From: Bacteroides caecimuris | GTDB taxonomy: Bacteria; Bacteroidota; Bacteroidia; Bacteroidales; Bacteroidaceae | Reading direction: 5' to 3' | NCBI RefSeq assembly: GCF_001688725.2 | Contig: NZ_CP015401.2 | Location: 372,001 to 436,000, forward strand | DNA: 64,000 nucleotides | Shown here: positions 17,284-25,179 of the stretch, piece by piece | Numbering within the stretch: position 1 is the first letter of the stretch | Layout: each line of letters opens with the position of its first letter | Translations under genes and position numbers: made by a program | The notes under the pieces: model-generated | The model's database searches: none | Seen by the model: only the letters and a program-made list of their open reading frames with translations | What the model was told of the DNA's origin: nothing

Positions 17284-17322
17284 TTTTAAATTGTAAATAG
17301 TAAATTGTCAAATAGTAAATAA
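17284..17322 (+). repeat. Short AT-rich degenerate tandem repeats before the Mrp gene
   Basis: AAATTGTAAATAGTAAATTG followed by TCAAATAGTAAAT repeats an 8-9-base unit ending in GTAAAT immediately upstream of the Mrp start. Similar simple repeats with different words lie at 27360-27392, 42144-42172 and 50458-50495. Confidence 0.5.
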
Positions 17323-17323
17323 A

Positions 17324-18424
17324 ATGACTCTCTATCCTAAATTGATATTAGATGCATTGGCAACGGTGCGTTATCCCGGTACGGGAAAGAATCTGGTGGA
17401 AGCGGAGATGGTTGCCGATAATCTCCGTATTGATGGCATGACTGTCAGCTTCTCATTGATCTTTGAGAAACCGACTGATCCGTTTATGAAATCAATGTTG
17501 AAGGCTGCGGAAACAGCTATCCATGCATATGTCTCTCCTGATGTGCAGGTAACGATTACAGCGGAAAGTAAACAAGCTGCCCGCCCGGAAGTTGGCAAGC
17601 TCCTTCCGCAGGTGAAGAATATAGTCGGCATATCTTCCGGTAAAGGTGGAGTTGGCAAGTCTACGGTGTCCGCGAATCTGGCTGTCGCTTTGGCTAAATT
17701 AGGTTATAAAGTAGGTTTGCTTGATGCTGATATTTTTGGTCCTTCTATGCCGAAGATGTTTCAGGTGGAAGATGCACGCCCTTATGCTGAACGTATCGAC
17801 GGTCGTGACATGATTATTCCGGTAGAAAAATATGGGGTGAAATTATTATCTATCGGTTTCTTTGTCGATCCGGATCAGGCAACTTTGTGGCGTGGTGGAA
17901 TGGCTAGTAATGCGTTGAAACAGTTGATTGCTGATGCAGCTTGGGGAGAGTTGGATTATTTTCTGATAGATCTTCCTCCCGGAACCAGTGATATTCATTT
18001 GACAGTTGTTCAAACACTGGCCATGACGGGGGCGATTGTTGTCAGCACTCCGCAGGCAGTGGCTTTGGCAGATGCCCGTAAGGGAATCAATATGTTTACC
18101 AATGATAAGGTGAATGTACCTATTCTTGGTCTGGTTGAGAATATGGCATGGTTTACTCCTGCCGAACTTCCCGAAAACAAATACTATCTCTTCGGTAAAG
18201 AAGGAGCCAAGAAGCTGGCTGAAGAGATGAATGTTCCTTTGTTGGGACAGATACCTATCGTACAAAGCATTTGCGAAGGGGGAGATAATGGTACACCTGT
18301 TGCATTGGACGAGGATTCTGTTACTGGACGTGCTTTCTTATCATTGGCTGCGAGTGTTGTCCGCCAGGTAGATCGCCGTAATGTTGAGATGGCTCCGACT
18401 CAGATTGTGGAAATGCATAAATAG
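17324..18424 (+). CDS. Mrp/NBP35-family P-loop ATPase, iron-sulfur cluster carrier type
   Basis: Mrp/ApbC proteins are cytoplasmic P-loop ATPases implicated in carrying Fe-S clusters to target proteins. The 366-residue product has an N-terminal MIP18/DUF59-like domain (about 1-95). This is followed by the deviant Walker A GISSGKGGVGKSTVSANLAV, the switch DADIFGPSMPKMF, and FLIDLPPGTSDIHLTVVQTL. The usual C-terminal cluster-binding CxxC is absent: the region that normally reads ENMSYFxCPxC is ENMAWFTPAELPENKYYLFG. The bridging cysteines are thus missing in this lineage, and cluster handling by this copy should not be assumed. Confidence 0.85.
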   Translation: MTLYPKLILDALATVRYPGTGKNLVEAEMVADNLRIDGMTVSFSLIFEKPTDPFMKSMLKAAETAIHAYVSPDVQVTITAESKQAARPEVGKLLPQVKNIVGISSGKGGVGKSTVSANLAVALAKLGYKVGLLDADIFGPSMPKMFQVEDARPYAERIDGRDMIIPVEKYGVKLLSIGFFVDPDQATLWRGGMASNALKQLIADAAWGELDYFLIDLPPGTSDIHLTVVQTLAMTGAIVVSTPQAVALADARKGINMFTNDKVNVPILGLVENMAWFTPAELPENKYYLFGKEGAKKLAEEMNVPLLGQIPIVQSICEGGDNGTPVALDEDSVTGRAFLSLAASVVRQVDRRNVEMAPTQIVEMHK

Positions 18425-18446
18425 GTTAAGTCTGGCGTCATTAAAA

Positions 18447-18519
18447 TTAGGCACGGCTAACACGGATTTTACAGTTCCAATTAACTAAAAAACGTGAAAT
18501 CCATGTTAGCCGTGCCTAA
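18447..18519. repeat. Dispersed palindromic element, GGCACGG family, copy 1
   Basis: Arms of 23 bases at 18447-18469 and 18497-18519 are inverted with one mismatch and read TTAGGCACGGCTAACACGGA at the left end. The element lies between the Mrp gene and the 3' end of the thioredoxin pseudogene and could form a hairpin in either direction. A related copy is at 51296-51376. Confidence 0.8.
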
Positions 18520-18568
18520 ATAATATAAAGATGATGATTGAATTGTTTTGACGTCTTATATAAATATA

Positions 18569-20465
18569 TTATTTCTTCAACGCTTCCATCAATTTCTTTT
18601 TCATTGTATCTGTGCCTGGGAATCCTGTTTGTTTGAAGGTTGTATTCCCTTCGGCATCTATTACGAAATAAGTCGGTACTCCTTGGATATTGAATTTGTC
18701 CATTAAATATTTCCATTGATCGTTGGTCACACGGAAATGTTCTCCGTGGATATCGGGTATCATATTCTCCCAAGTTCCTTTAGGCGAATTTTCTCCTGCT
18801 ACGTATAAATAAAGAATATCTTTATCTTTCAATTCTTCTTTCATCGGAATCATAGCTTTGTTAGCCATTCTGCAGGGACCACACCAAGTTGCCCAAAAGT
18901 CCACTAACAATACATGTCCTTTGAATTTGGAAATAATGGTGGAAAATAGCTCCTCGTTGCTTACTTCACCTACTTCATTGATTTGGTATCCGGTTTTCTG
19001 TTTGTTCAGTTCTATCTTCTTGAGCAATTTCCTGTTAAAATCTGTCAGCATCTCTTTGTAGGCAGGTGAGGGCAATGCTTCAAGTGCCGCTGTTTGTTCG
19101 GTGGTTAGCGGTGTGAAATCTTCAATGGAGCGGTAGTACCTGCATGCTTCCGCCATCTGAAATAGAATTCCCTGATTAGTACCTAGATGTTGCTCTAAAA
19201 GATCTTTTCTGGAAGCGAACACACCTATCCCGTATGCATATTCCGGTGCGTATAAATCTGCCGGTGAGTTAAGAACAAGTTCTTTGAATACATCGAAATA
19301 ATTATCCGGAAATTCTATTTTGGTATTCATGTAGTATTCTTTTGTCTGCTCCTTGTTTAGCTTCTGGCTGGCGACATGTGCACGCATCAGTATATCCTTG
19401 GCCATAAAAATTCCGATGCCTGTGGTTATATCCGTATTGGCTTTTAGAACTTCTTTTGCAGCAAGGCTGAGGGGGGGCTTCTTCTATTTGTTTATGAATG
19501 TCACGTCGTTTCTCTACAAAATAGTTTTTTACTCCGTCAATGTCTTTTCCGATTACCTCGTTCACAGTTTCTCGCGGGTTGCTAACCAAATTGGTTTGGA
19601 TGGAATTGTCCATCAGTTCTTGTTGCAATTCAGCCAGATAACCACTGTAATAAGCCTTTTTCCCATACGGTTTGCTGTCTTTTTGCAAGTGTGATTGTTG
19701 GCGTGTACATTCGGCTGTATTGATGATAATCGAAATTTCTTTACCGGGAGCCAGGAGACATGGAATTTGGGCAAACGGGAAAACAAGTGTAGCCGGAGTT
19801 ATCGTAATCACATCTGTTTGAACTTGAAAAGTTCCATCTTCATTGATGTTCACTTCTTCTGCGAAGTTCAACCATCTGACCGGGTCATTCAGATGCAATT
19901 TGCCTGATGCCGGCATATCTGCCTTAAAGTCGAGCACTCTTCCTTTTAATGTGGCTTTGGCATATGTGAGTTCCGGTGTCGGCAATTGAGCTTTCTTGTT
20001 GATTTTGTGGATTATCGCATCTTTGGGTAGTGGAGTTTTGCGGAAATTTTTCTCATTGAGTTGTATTCCCCATATCTTGTATGCTCCGTCAAAATCTCCT
20101 TCGGAGAAATCCAGGCTGGTCACATTTTCCGGTATTGGCGGAAATAGGAGCTGAAACTCCGCTTCTCCTGATTCCGGCATCCAGAATTCCTTGTCGAGTG
20201 TAATTCCAACTCCCTTTCGGATAGGGTAAAGCGTTCCATTATTGTCTTTCAGGAAACTCCCGGTTGCTATTTTTATCCAGTATTTGGGTCGATAGTAAGC
20301 TTTCACATATACAGTGGTCACTGTGTCACTCATGACAATTTTGTCAACTTCGATACTGTTGGAACTCCAGGCAAGAAGAGGAGGACGTTCGATAACTCTG
20401 TCTTTGGCTTGTACAGTGCATACTGTGCAGAGTACCAAACCGATAATCCATGCGAATCTTTTCAT
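18569..20465 (-). pseudogene. Secreted thioredoxin-fold (TlpA-like) protein, frameshifted
   Basis: Two overlapping minus-strand frames together encode one protein. The first (from 20465) gives a signal peptide ending VCTVQAKD, a conserved N-terminal region, and a beta domain resembling DUF4369-type lipid-anchored oxidoreductases. The second gives EVLKANTDITTGIGIFMAKD and a complete thioredoxin domain with FWATWCGPCRMANKAMIP and the cis-Pro motif GVPTYFVIDAEG. They join at a run of seven G (seven C on the coding strand) at 19471-19477. Removing one base yields a continuous 631-residue frame, since 1,896 bases is a multiple of three. It lies downstream of the BlaI/BlaR pair. It is either a real frameshift, slippage-switchable, or a sequence error. 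Confidence 0.8.
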
Positions 20466-20546
20466 ATGAATAGTGTTTTGTTGCTAACAAATATAAGGAT
20501 ATTTTTGTAACTATCTTTACGGAAAGAGAAAAAAATGCTTTTTTTC

Positions 20547-20656
20547 CGGTATTGATGAAAGAAATGTCCGGCACCGGGGAAGGGTGTGTTCGGCACCGGG
20601 GAACGCCCCTTTCCCCACCGATGAGGAAAGGGTACGGCACTGGGGGATAAATTTAC
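20547..20656. repeat. 22-bp-period degenerate tandem repeat, locus A (5 units)
   Basis: Units begin at 20547, 20569, 20591, 20613 and 20635, an exact spacing of 22 bases. Their shared core is CGGYAYCGRKGARGA with variants, for example CGGCACCGGGGAA twice and CACCGATGAGGAA once. The last unit overlaps the stop codon of the BlaR1-like gene (stop at 20653-20655). The rest lies in the gap before the thioredoxin gene. Similar units with the same period occur at 39285-39350 and 52471-52558. Confidence 0.85.
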
Positions 20657-22470
20657 TGTAGCCGGAATACAATAGGAAGGGTATATTCTACGGCAACTGC
20701 TTGTCCGCGTTGCTGTCCCGGTTCCCATTTTGGCATATTACCCACTACACGAATGGCTTCTGCATCCAAAGAAGGAGAAACGCTACGTAGTACTTTTATA
20801 TCTGACAAGCTGCCATCTTTTCCGACAACCATCTTTATGATGACTCTGCCTTGCTCCTTGTTCTTTTGTGCAATAGTCGGATATTTAATGCTTCTGGCAA
20901 GATACTTCATCAGCCCGGCTGTTCCGCCAGGGAATTTGGGCATTGTTTCTACTACCTTGAAAGTAGGTTCCGTATCTCCTGTTTCAATACCTACTGCATC
21001 GGGAGTTGAATCCTCTTTTAAGCCATAGCCTACTACGACTACTTCTTCCAAATCAGACTGCTTTATTTCTTCTGCTTTAGCGGGTTCGGGATCGGTTAGT
21101 CTGAAGGCAACGGGAACTGTGAATCTGACATTTACTGCTTGTCCTCTCTGCTTGCCGGGTTTCCATTTTGGCATGGCAGTAATTACACGTATGGCTTCCT
21201 TATCTAAATAGGGGTCTACACTCCGAACTACTTTTATGTTATCTATACTTCCGTCTTTTTTTACTACGAAACATACAATCACACGTCCTTGTGTGCCTTT
21301 TGCGTGTGCTTCAGCCGGATATTTGATGTTTTGTGAAAGATATTCCATCAAGGCTTTCATTCCTCCGGGGAAATCCGGCATTTCTTCTACAACTTCAAAT
21401 ATGACGGAATCCGGTACAATCTTGCTATGAGTCTCCAGTGTCTCTTGTGCCTTTTTCTCCTGCGGGAGAATGATTTTTTGAATTTCTTCTGCAGGAAGTT
21501 CGGGAATAGTCGCTATTTCGGGTTTCGAAGTGACTTGTGTCGTCGCCTGTCCCATTACTTCCTTGGCGAATTTCTCTGTGGTACGTGCCACCATTTCGAT
21601 GTTGCTGACAATCATCAACAGGGCAGCCAAGGGGAGAAACATCAGATATTTAGTTCTCCCTATTTCTTTTGTTCTTCGTTTATTCATCATTTTAATACGA
21701 TTTTTGAGTGGTAAAACATTGAAACTATTTGATAAATTTGCTGCAGCCTTGTGATGTGCCAGTCCCAACAAATGGTACTGGTATGATTTACTATCATGTC
21801 CTGTCTCCAATACCCGGTGGTCTGCCATGTATTCGAGATTACTTCTGACTTCACGTTTCATCAGCCAGATAAACGGGTTGAACCAGCAGAATGTACACAT
21901 TAGTTCACTGATTAATACGTCTACCGAATGATATTGGCGGGCGTGTGTTTCCTCATGGGTAATGATTTCGCTGATTTCGGACTCCGTATGCGACTGTGGA
22001 TAAATGAATATCCATCGGAAGAAAGAGAATGGACCGTTTACTTTCTTTAAAAGATGTACGCGTGTCCCTTGTATAGTGCTTTTTGAACACTGGATGTGCA
22101 ATCGTATGATACTGCCTAACTGTAGAAGGAAACGTGTTGCCAGGAATAATACCCCGCTCCAATAGATGATTTTCATAAAGAGTATGGTTAATTCTTGCCA
22201 ATTCATCGTAGGTTCTTGTTGTGGGGTAACAGTTTGCTCTGGAAGTATTATTGTCGCATAAAGATCTGCCATTGCCACCATTGGCTCATGAGTCTTGATC
22301 CATCCTTGAATATTCAATAAAGGATAAAGCAAGGAGATGGCAAAGAAGCTCAGCAAAGCTATCCGACGCCAATGGAAGAAGGTGTCTTTATGGAAAAACA
22401 GCCGATAGAATGCGTAGAATAGAGCTATCGCTACATTTATCTTTAGAAAATAGGTTAATTCCGGAGTCAT
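20653..22470 (-). CDS. BlaR1-type M56 membrane metalloprotease with two TonB C-terminal domains
   Basis: This is an inner-membrane signalling protease of the BlaR1/MecR1 type (family M56), 605 residues long. Hydrophobic segments lie near 8-26, 36-54, 93-118 and 284-300. The zinc motif is HEETH at 172-176, with a downstream glutamate in SNLEYMADHRVL. After the last membrane segment there is no penicillin-binding sensor. Instead two TonB C-terminal-like repeats follow, both starting FPGG (about 368 and 515) and both ending MPKWxPGxQRGQAV. The sensed ligand is therefore not a beta-lactam by this evidence. It follows its BlaI-type repressor by 18 bases, as in bla/mec operons. Confidence 0.88.
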   Translation of the reverse strand: MTPELTYFLKINVAIALFYAFYRLFFHKDTFFHWRRIALLSFFAISLLYPLLNIQGWIKTHEPMVAMADLYATIILPEQTVTPQQEPTMNWQELTILFMKIIYWSGVLFLATRFLLQLGSIIRLHIQCSKSTIQGTRVHLLKKVNGPFSFFRWIFIYPQSHTESEISEIITHEETHARQYHSVDVLISELMCTFCWFNPFIWLMKREVRSNLEYMADHRVLETGHDSKSYQYHLLGLAHHKAAANLSNSFNVLPLKNRIKMMNKRRTKEIGRTKYLMFLPLAALLMIVSNIEMVARTTEKFAKEVMGQATTQVTSKPEIATIPELPAEEIQKIILPQEKKAQETLETHSKIVPDSVIFEVVEEMPDFPGGMKALMEYLSQNIKYPAEAHAKGTQGRVIVCFVVKKDGSIDNIKVVRSVDPYLDKEAIRVITAMPKWKPGKQRGQAVNVRFTVPVAFRLTDPEPAKAEEIKQSDLEEVVVVGYGLKEDSTPDAVGIETGDTEPTFKVVETMPKFPGGTAGLMKYLARSIKYPTIAQKNKEQGRVIIKMVVGKDGSLSDIKVLRSVSPSLDAEAIRVVGNMPKWEPGQQRGQAVAVEYTLPIVFRLQ

Positions 22471-22488
22471 AGTAATGAATATTTTCTA

Positions 22489-22854
22489 TTAATCTTCTTT
22501 TCCTTTTTCAATCAGGTCGATGATGTCTTTGAGATCATCGGTCGAAATCTTTTGGTCCTTAGCAAAGAATGAAACCATTTCTTTGTAAGAGTTCTCAAAG
22601 TAGTTACGAACTACGCCGCTCATAAAATGGCGTTTATACTCATTTTCGCGAATGGCGGGAGTGTATTGGTAGGTATTACCCACACGTTTCGGTGTGATGT
22701 ATCCTTTTCGCTCGAGGTTCTTCACGATGGATGCCACTGTGGTATAGGGAGGTGCCGGTTGCGTATATTTTGCAACAATGTCTTTTACGAAACAGCATTG
22801 TAACTCCCAAATGTAGATCATTACTTCTTCTTCTTGTATAGTCAACTTTTCCAT
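22489..22854 (-). CDS. BlaI/MecI/CopY-family transcriptional repressor
   Basis: The 121-residue winged-helix protein starts MEKLTIQEEEVMIYIWELQC. It carries the DNA-binding turn YTTVASIVKNLERKGYITPK, followed by GNTYQYTPAIRENEYKRHFM and a C-terminal dimerisation helix. In the family, the M56 partner cleaves the repressor on signal, releasing the operator. Here the operators are visible just upstream (22871-22904) and overlap the gene's own promoter, so autoregulation is expected. The operon order is repressor, M56 sensor, thioredoxin-fold protein. Confidence 0.9.
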   Translation of the reverse strand: MEKLTIQEEEVMIYIWELQCCFVKDIVAKYTQPAPPYTTVASIVKNLERKGYITPKRVGNTYQYTPAIRENEYKRHFMSGVVRNYFENSYKEMVSFFAKDQKISTDDLKDIIDLIEKGKED

Positions 22855-22870
22855 GGATATGTTGTTTAAT

Positions 22871-22914
22871 TACGAATACTTCGCAAATCTACGAATATTT
22901 CGTAAATATACAAT
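22871..22914 (-). promoter_or_regulatory. BlaI-type double operator over the blaI-blaR promoter
   Basis: Two 15-base dyads, TACGAA-TAC-TTCGCA (22871-22885) and TACGAA-TAT-TTCGTA (22890-22904), have centres 19 bases apart. On the minus strand the -7 box is TAGATTTG (22891-22884), and ATTG lies 19 bases upstream (22914-22911). The left dyad overlaps the start-side of the -7 box, and the right dyad fills the spacer between the -33 and -7 boxes. The role as repressor site is inferred from position and symmetry. Confidence 0.75.
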
Positions 22915-23101
22915 AATTAGTGTATTAATAAATGTAAATGCATGATTATTGTAAGAATGTTTTGATTTAATATTTATGCTGAGAATAGTTAAACACAAAA
23001 AATGCTCGGATAAGCACTATTTTTGCTTTAATAGTCACATTTTAATAACCTTTATGCTAAAACCAGATAGTTGTTCGTTTTTTTATTTAAAATAAATGAA
23101 A

Positions 23102-23203
23102 TATATTTGCCTGTACAAAACAGACGTTAAATGTGATATGGTGCGTTTCGATACGCTGGTAAAGTTCGGAAAATTCCCCGCACCTGGTAACAAAACTATT
23201 ACC
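23102..23203 (+). promoter_or_regulatory. Promoter and structured leader of the outer-membrane barrel gene
   Basis: TATATTTG at 23102-23109 is a good -7 element; the -33 position is only T-rich. The transcript leader is about 140 bases. In it GGTGCG (23140-23145) pairs with CGCACC (23179-23184), enclosing two small hairpins (GCGT/ACGC and GGAA/TTCC), and GGTAA (23186-23190) pairs with TTACC (23199-23203). It does not match a riboswitch class known to me. Confidence 0.5.
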
Positions 23204-23254
23204 TAACAATGCTGACCGTAGGGAAGAGGGAGGCAAATTAAAAAAATAAATGAT

Positions 23255-23842
23255 ATGAAAAAAGGTTTGATTTTTGTGCTATTCGCACTTGTTTCTATCG
23301 TTTCTTATTCTCAGATTTCTTGGAATGCCAAAGTTGGTATGAACATGAGTAACTTTACCGGAGACTCTGAGACTGATATGAGAATTGGGTTTAATGTTGG
23401 TATTGGTATGGAATACCAATTTACTGGTATGTGGTCTATTCAACCTTCTCTGATGTTTACTCAGAAAGGAGCTAAAATGGATGAATTGAAAGCTAATCCA
23501 ATGTATTTGGAAATTCCAGTAATGGCTGCTGCAAGATTTGAAATTGCTGACAATCAGAATATTGTGGTGAAAGCAGGTCCTTATTTCGGATTTGGTATTG
23601 CTGGTAAATATAAAGCAGGCGGTGAAAAAATTGATTTCTTTAAAGATACTAAAGATGAAGATGGAGATATCTTGATGGAAGGTGCAAAGAAATTTGATGC
23701 TGGACTTGGTGTAGGTGTCGCTTATGAAATTAATAAATTCTTTATTGATTTGACTGGAGAATTTGGTTTGGCTAAAATTTATGATGGCGATGGTGCTCCG
23801 AAAAACATGAACTTCTCTATCGGTGTAGGTTATAAATTCTAA
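23255..23842 (+). CDS. Outer-membrane beta-barrel protein (PorT/OmpW-like)
   Basis: The 195-residue product has a signal peptide (residues 1-20, ending VSYSQ). The mature part is made of alternating amphipathic strands, such as NAKVGMNMSNFTG, MRIGFNVGIGMEYQF, WSIQPSLMFTQKGAK and FDAGLGVGVAYEINKFFIDL. It ends in the terminal aromatic strand FSIGVGYKF, as expected for Bam-inserted barrels. This is the outer-membrane-protein beta-barrel family common in Bacteroidetes, of unknown function. It has a long structured leader and its own terminator, so it is a single-gene unit. Confidence 0.85.
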   Translation: MKKGLIFVLFALVSIVSYSQISWNAKVGMNMSNFTGDSETDMRIGFNVGIGMEYQFTGMWSIQPSLMFTQKGAKMDELKANPMYLEIPVMAAARFEIADNQNIVVKAGPYFGFGIAGKYKAGGEKIDFFKDTKDEDGDILMEGAKKFDAGLGVGVAYEINKFFIDLTGEFGLAKIYDGDGAPKNMNFSIGVGYKF

Positions 23843-23874
23843 TCGAATTACACTCTCTTTATAATATCTCTTTA

Positions 23875-23915
23875 AAATCCCTCGTCCTATACTCTCTTTG
23901 GACGGGGGATTTATA
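23875..23915 (+). terminator. Terminator between the barrel gene and the efflux operon
   Basis: AAATCCCTCGTCC (23875-23887) pairs with GGACGGGGGATTT (23900-23912), 12 canonical pairs plus one G-U. It serves the barrel gene and possibly the convergent efflux operon, whose last stop is at 23920. Confidence 0.85.
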
Positions 23916-23919
23916 TCTA

Positions 23920-25179
23920 TCAATCACTTACCTGCTTGGATAAGTTTTCTTTCTCTTTTAATTCTTTATACCTCTCTATCGCATGTTTGCGGCTCATAAG
24001 TATTTGCCAACGATATACCCAACAAGTTGTGAGGAAGTAGATACCCGCCTGTAGCCATAAAGCTTTATATTCAAAAGCCACTTCACTCAAAGTTGCTCCC
24101 ATATTATTGATTTTCACAAAACCATTGATTCCGAAAGTAGACGGGAATATGTAAGATACATACTTCCAGAACGGAGGAATCGCAGCCCCCGGCCAGGAGA
24201 TTCCTGAGATAAATAGCAAAGGAACAGATGTGAATACAAAAATCAGCATACACGTTTCCCGGTTACGGATGGCAATGGATGTTGTCATAGCAAAGAAAAT
24301 GCAAGCTGCCAAGTAGGGCACAACGAATAATGCCAATGAACCTGGTTGTCCGATTTGGTTGAGGCTAAACAATCTTGGAACCACAAAAAGTACATAGAAA
24401 GCTACCAATATATAAACCAAGAAATAACTCAATCCTTTTCCTAATACAATCCGTAGCGTTCCGTTATAATGCCGGTTGATAGGAACAAGGTCTTTGAATC
24501 GGTTATTTTCACGGGCAGTTCCGGCAGCAAGACCGATGCCGAGCAATAACGTTTGCTGAATGATTAATACCAGTACCGCAGGAATCAGGAAAGCGGCGAA
24601 TCCGGCAGTAGGATTGAATATCGAGATCTCCTCATATTCTATCGGATAAGCAGTTATCTCATCCTGCCGGTCGGTTGTGTTTCCGCTACGGGCAATCTTG
24701 ATGTCCTTGTTCATATCCAGAGAAACGGCGGTATTGGCTATCAGCATGGATTTATAATAAAGTAATCCGCTCATATCACAATAGATGCTGACTTGCGTCT
24801 GCTTTCCTTTGGCAATGTTATCACAGAAATCCGAAGGAATGTAAATGATGCCATACGCACGCCTGTTCTTCAGCATTTGTCTGGCTTCTTCCATATCGGC
24901 ACAGTAGGAGACGATTTGAATATCGGGCGTAGCATCTACCTTGCGGAGATATTCGCGGCTGAGAGATGAATGGGAATCGTCCACCACAACAGCGGGAACT
25001 TCACGCACTACTTCATTGTCGTAGATGAAGCTATACAGCAATGGATAGCCCAATGGGACGAGTATGAAGAATATCAGTACCCCCTGGTCGCGGAAAGTTG
25101 TCTGAAACTCCCGCTTCCAAATATAAAACAGGTCATTGATGCCTTGGGCTATCTTGTCTTTTAATTTTATATCTTTCAT
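23920..25179 (-). CDS. ABC-2-type transporter permease (second copy)
   Basis: The 419-residue inner-membrane protein has one hydrophobic segment near the N-terminus (FILVPLGYPLLYSFIYDN), a large periplasmic domain with VPAVVVDDSHSSLSREYLRK and RAYGIIYIPSDF, then five C-terminal membrane segments. This is the YhgE/Pip-like ABC-2 layout. LFISGISWPGAAIPPFWKYVSYIFPST is the conserved region of drug-exporter permeases, shown here in part as SGISWPGAAIPPFW. It is the last gene of an operon and abuts the preceding permease (stop and start adjacent). No ATP-binding subunit is encoded in the operon. Confidence 0.88.
   Translation of the reverse strand: MKDIKLKDKIAQGINDLFYIWKREFQTTFRDQGVLIFFILVPLGYPLLYSFIYDNEVVREVPAVVVDDSHSSLSREYLRKVDATPDIQIVSYCADMEEARQMLKNRRAYGIIYIPSDFCDNIAKGKQTQVSIYCDMSGLLYYKSMLIANTAVSLDMNKDIKIARSGNTTDRQDEITAYPIEYEEISIFNPTAGFAAFLIPAVLVLIIQQTLLLGIGLAAGTARENNRFKDLVPINRHYNGTLRIVLGKGLSYFLVYILVAFYVLFVVPRLFSLNQIGQPGSLALFVVPYLAACIFFAMTTSIAIRNRETCMLIFVFTSVPLLFISGISWPGAAIPPFWKYVSYIFPSTFGINGFVKINNMGATLSEVAFEYKALWLQAGIYFLTTCWVYRWQILMSRKHAIERYKELKEKENLSKQVSD

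Noticed and set aside
23110..23254. Cobalamin or other known riboswitch before the barrel gene
   Set aside because: The diagnostic cobalamin-box words are absent and the structure does not fit TPP, SAM or preQ1 classes as I know them.
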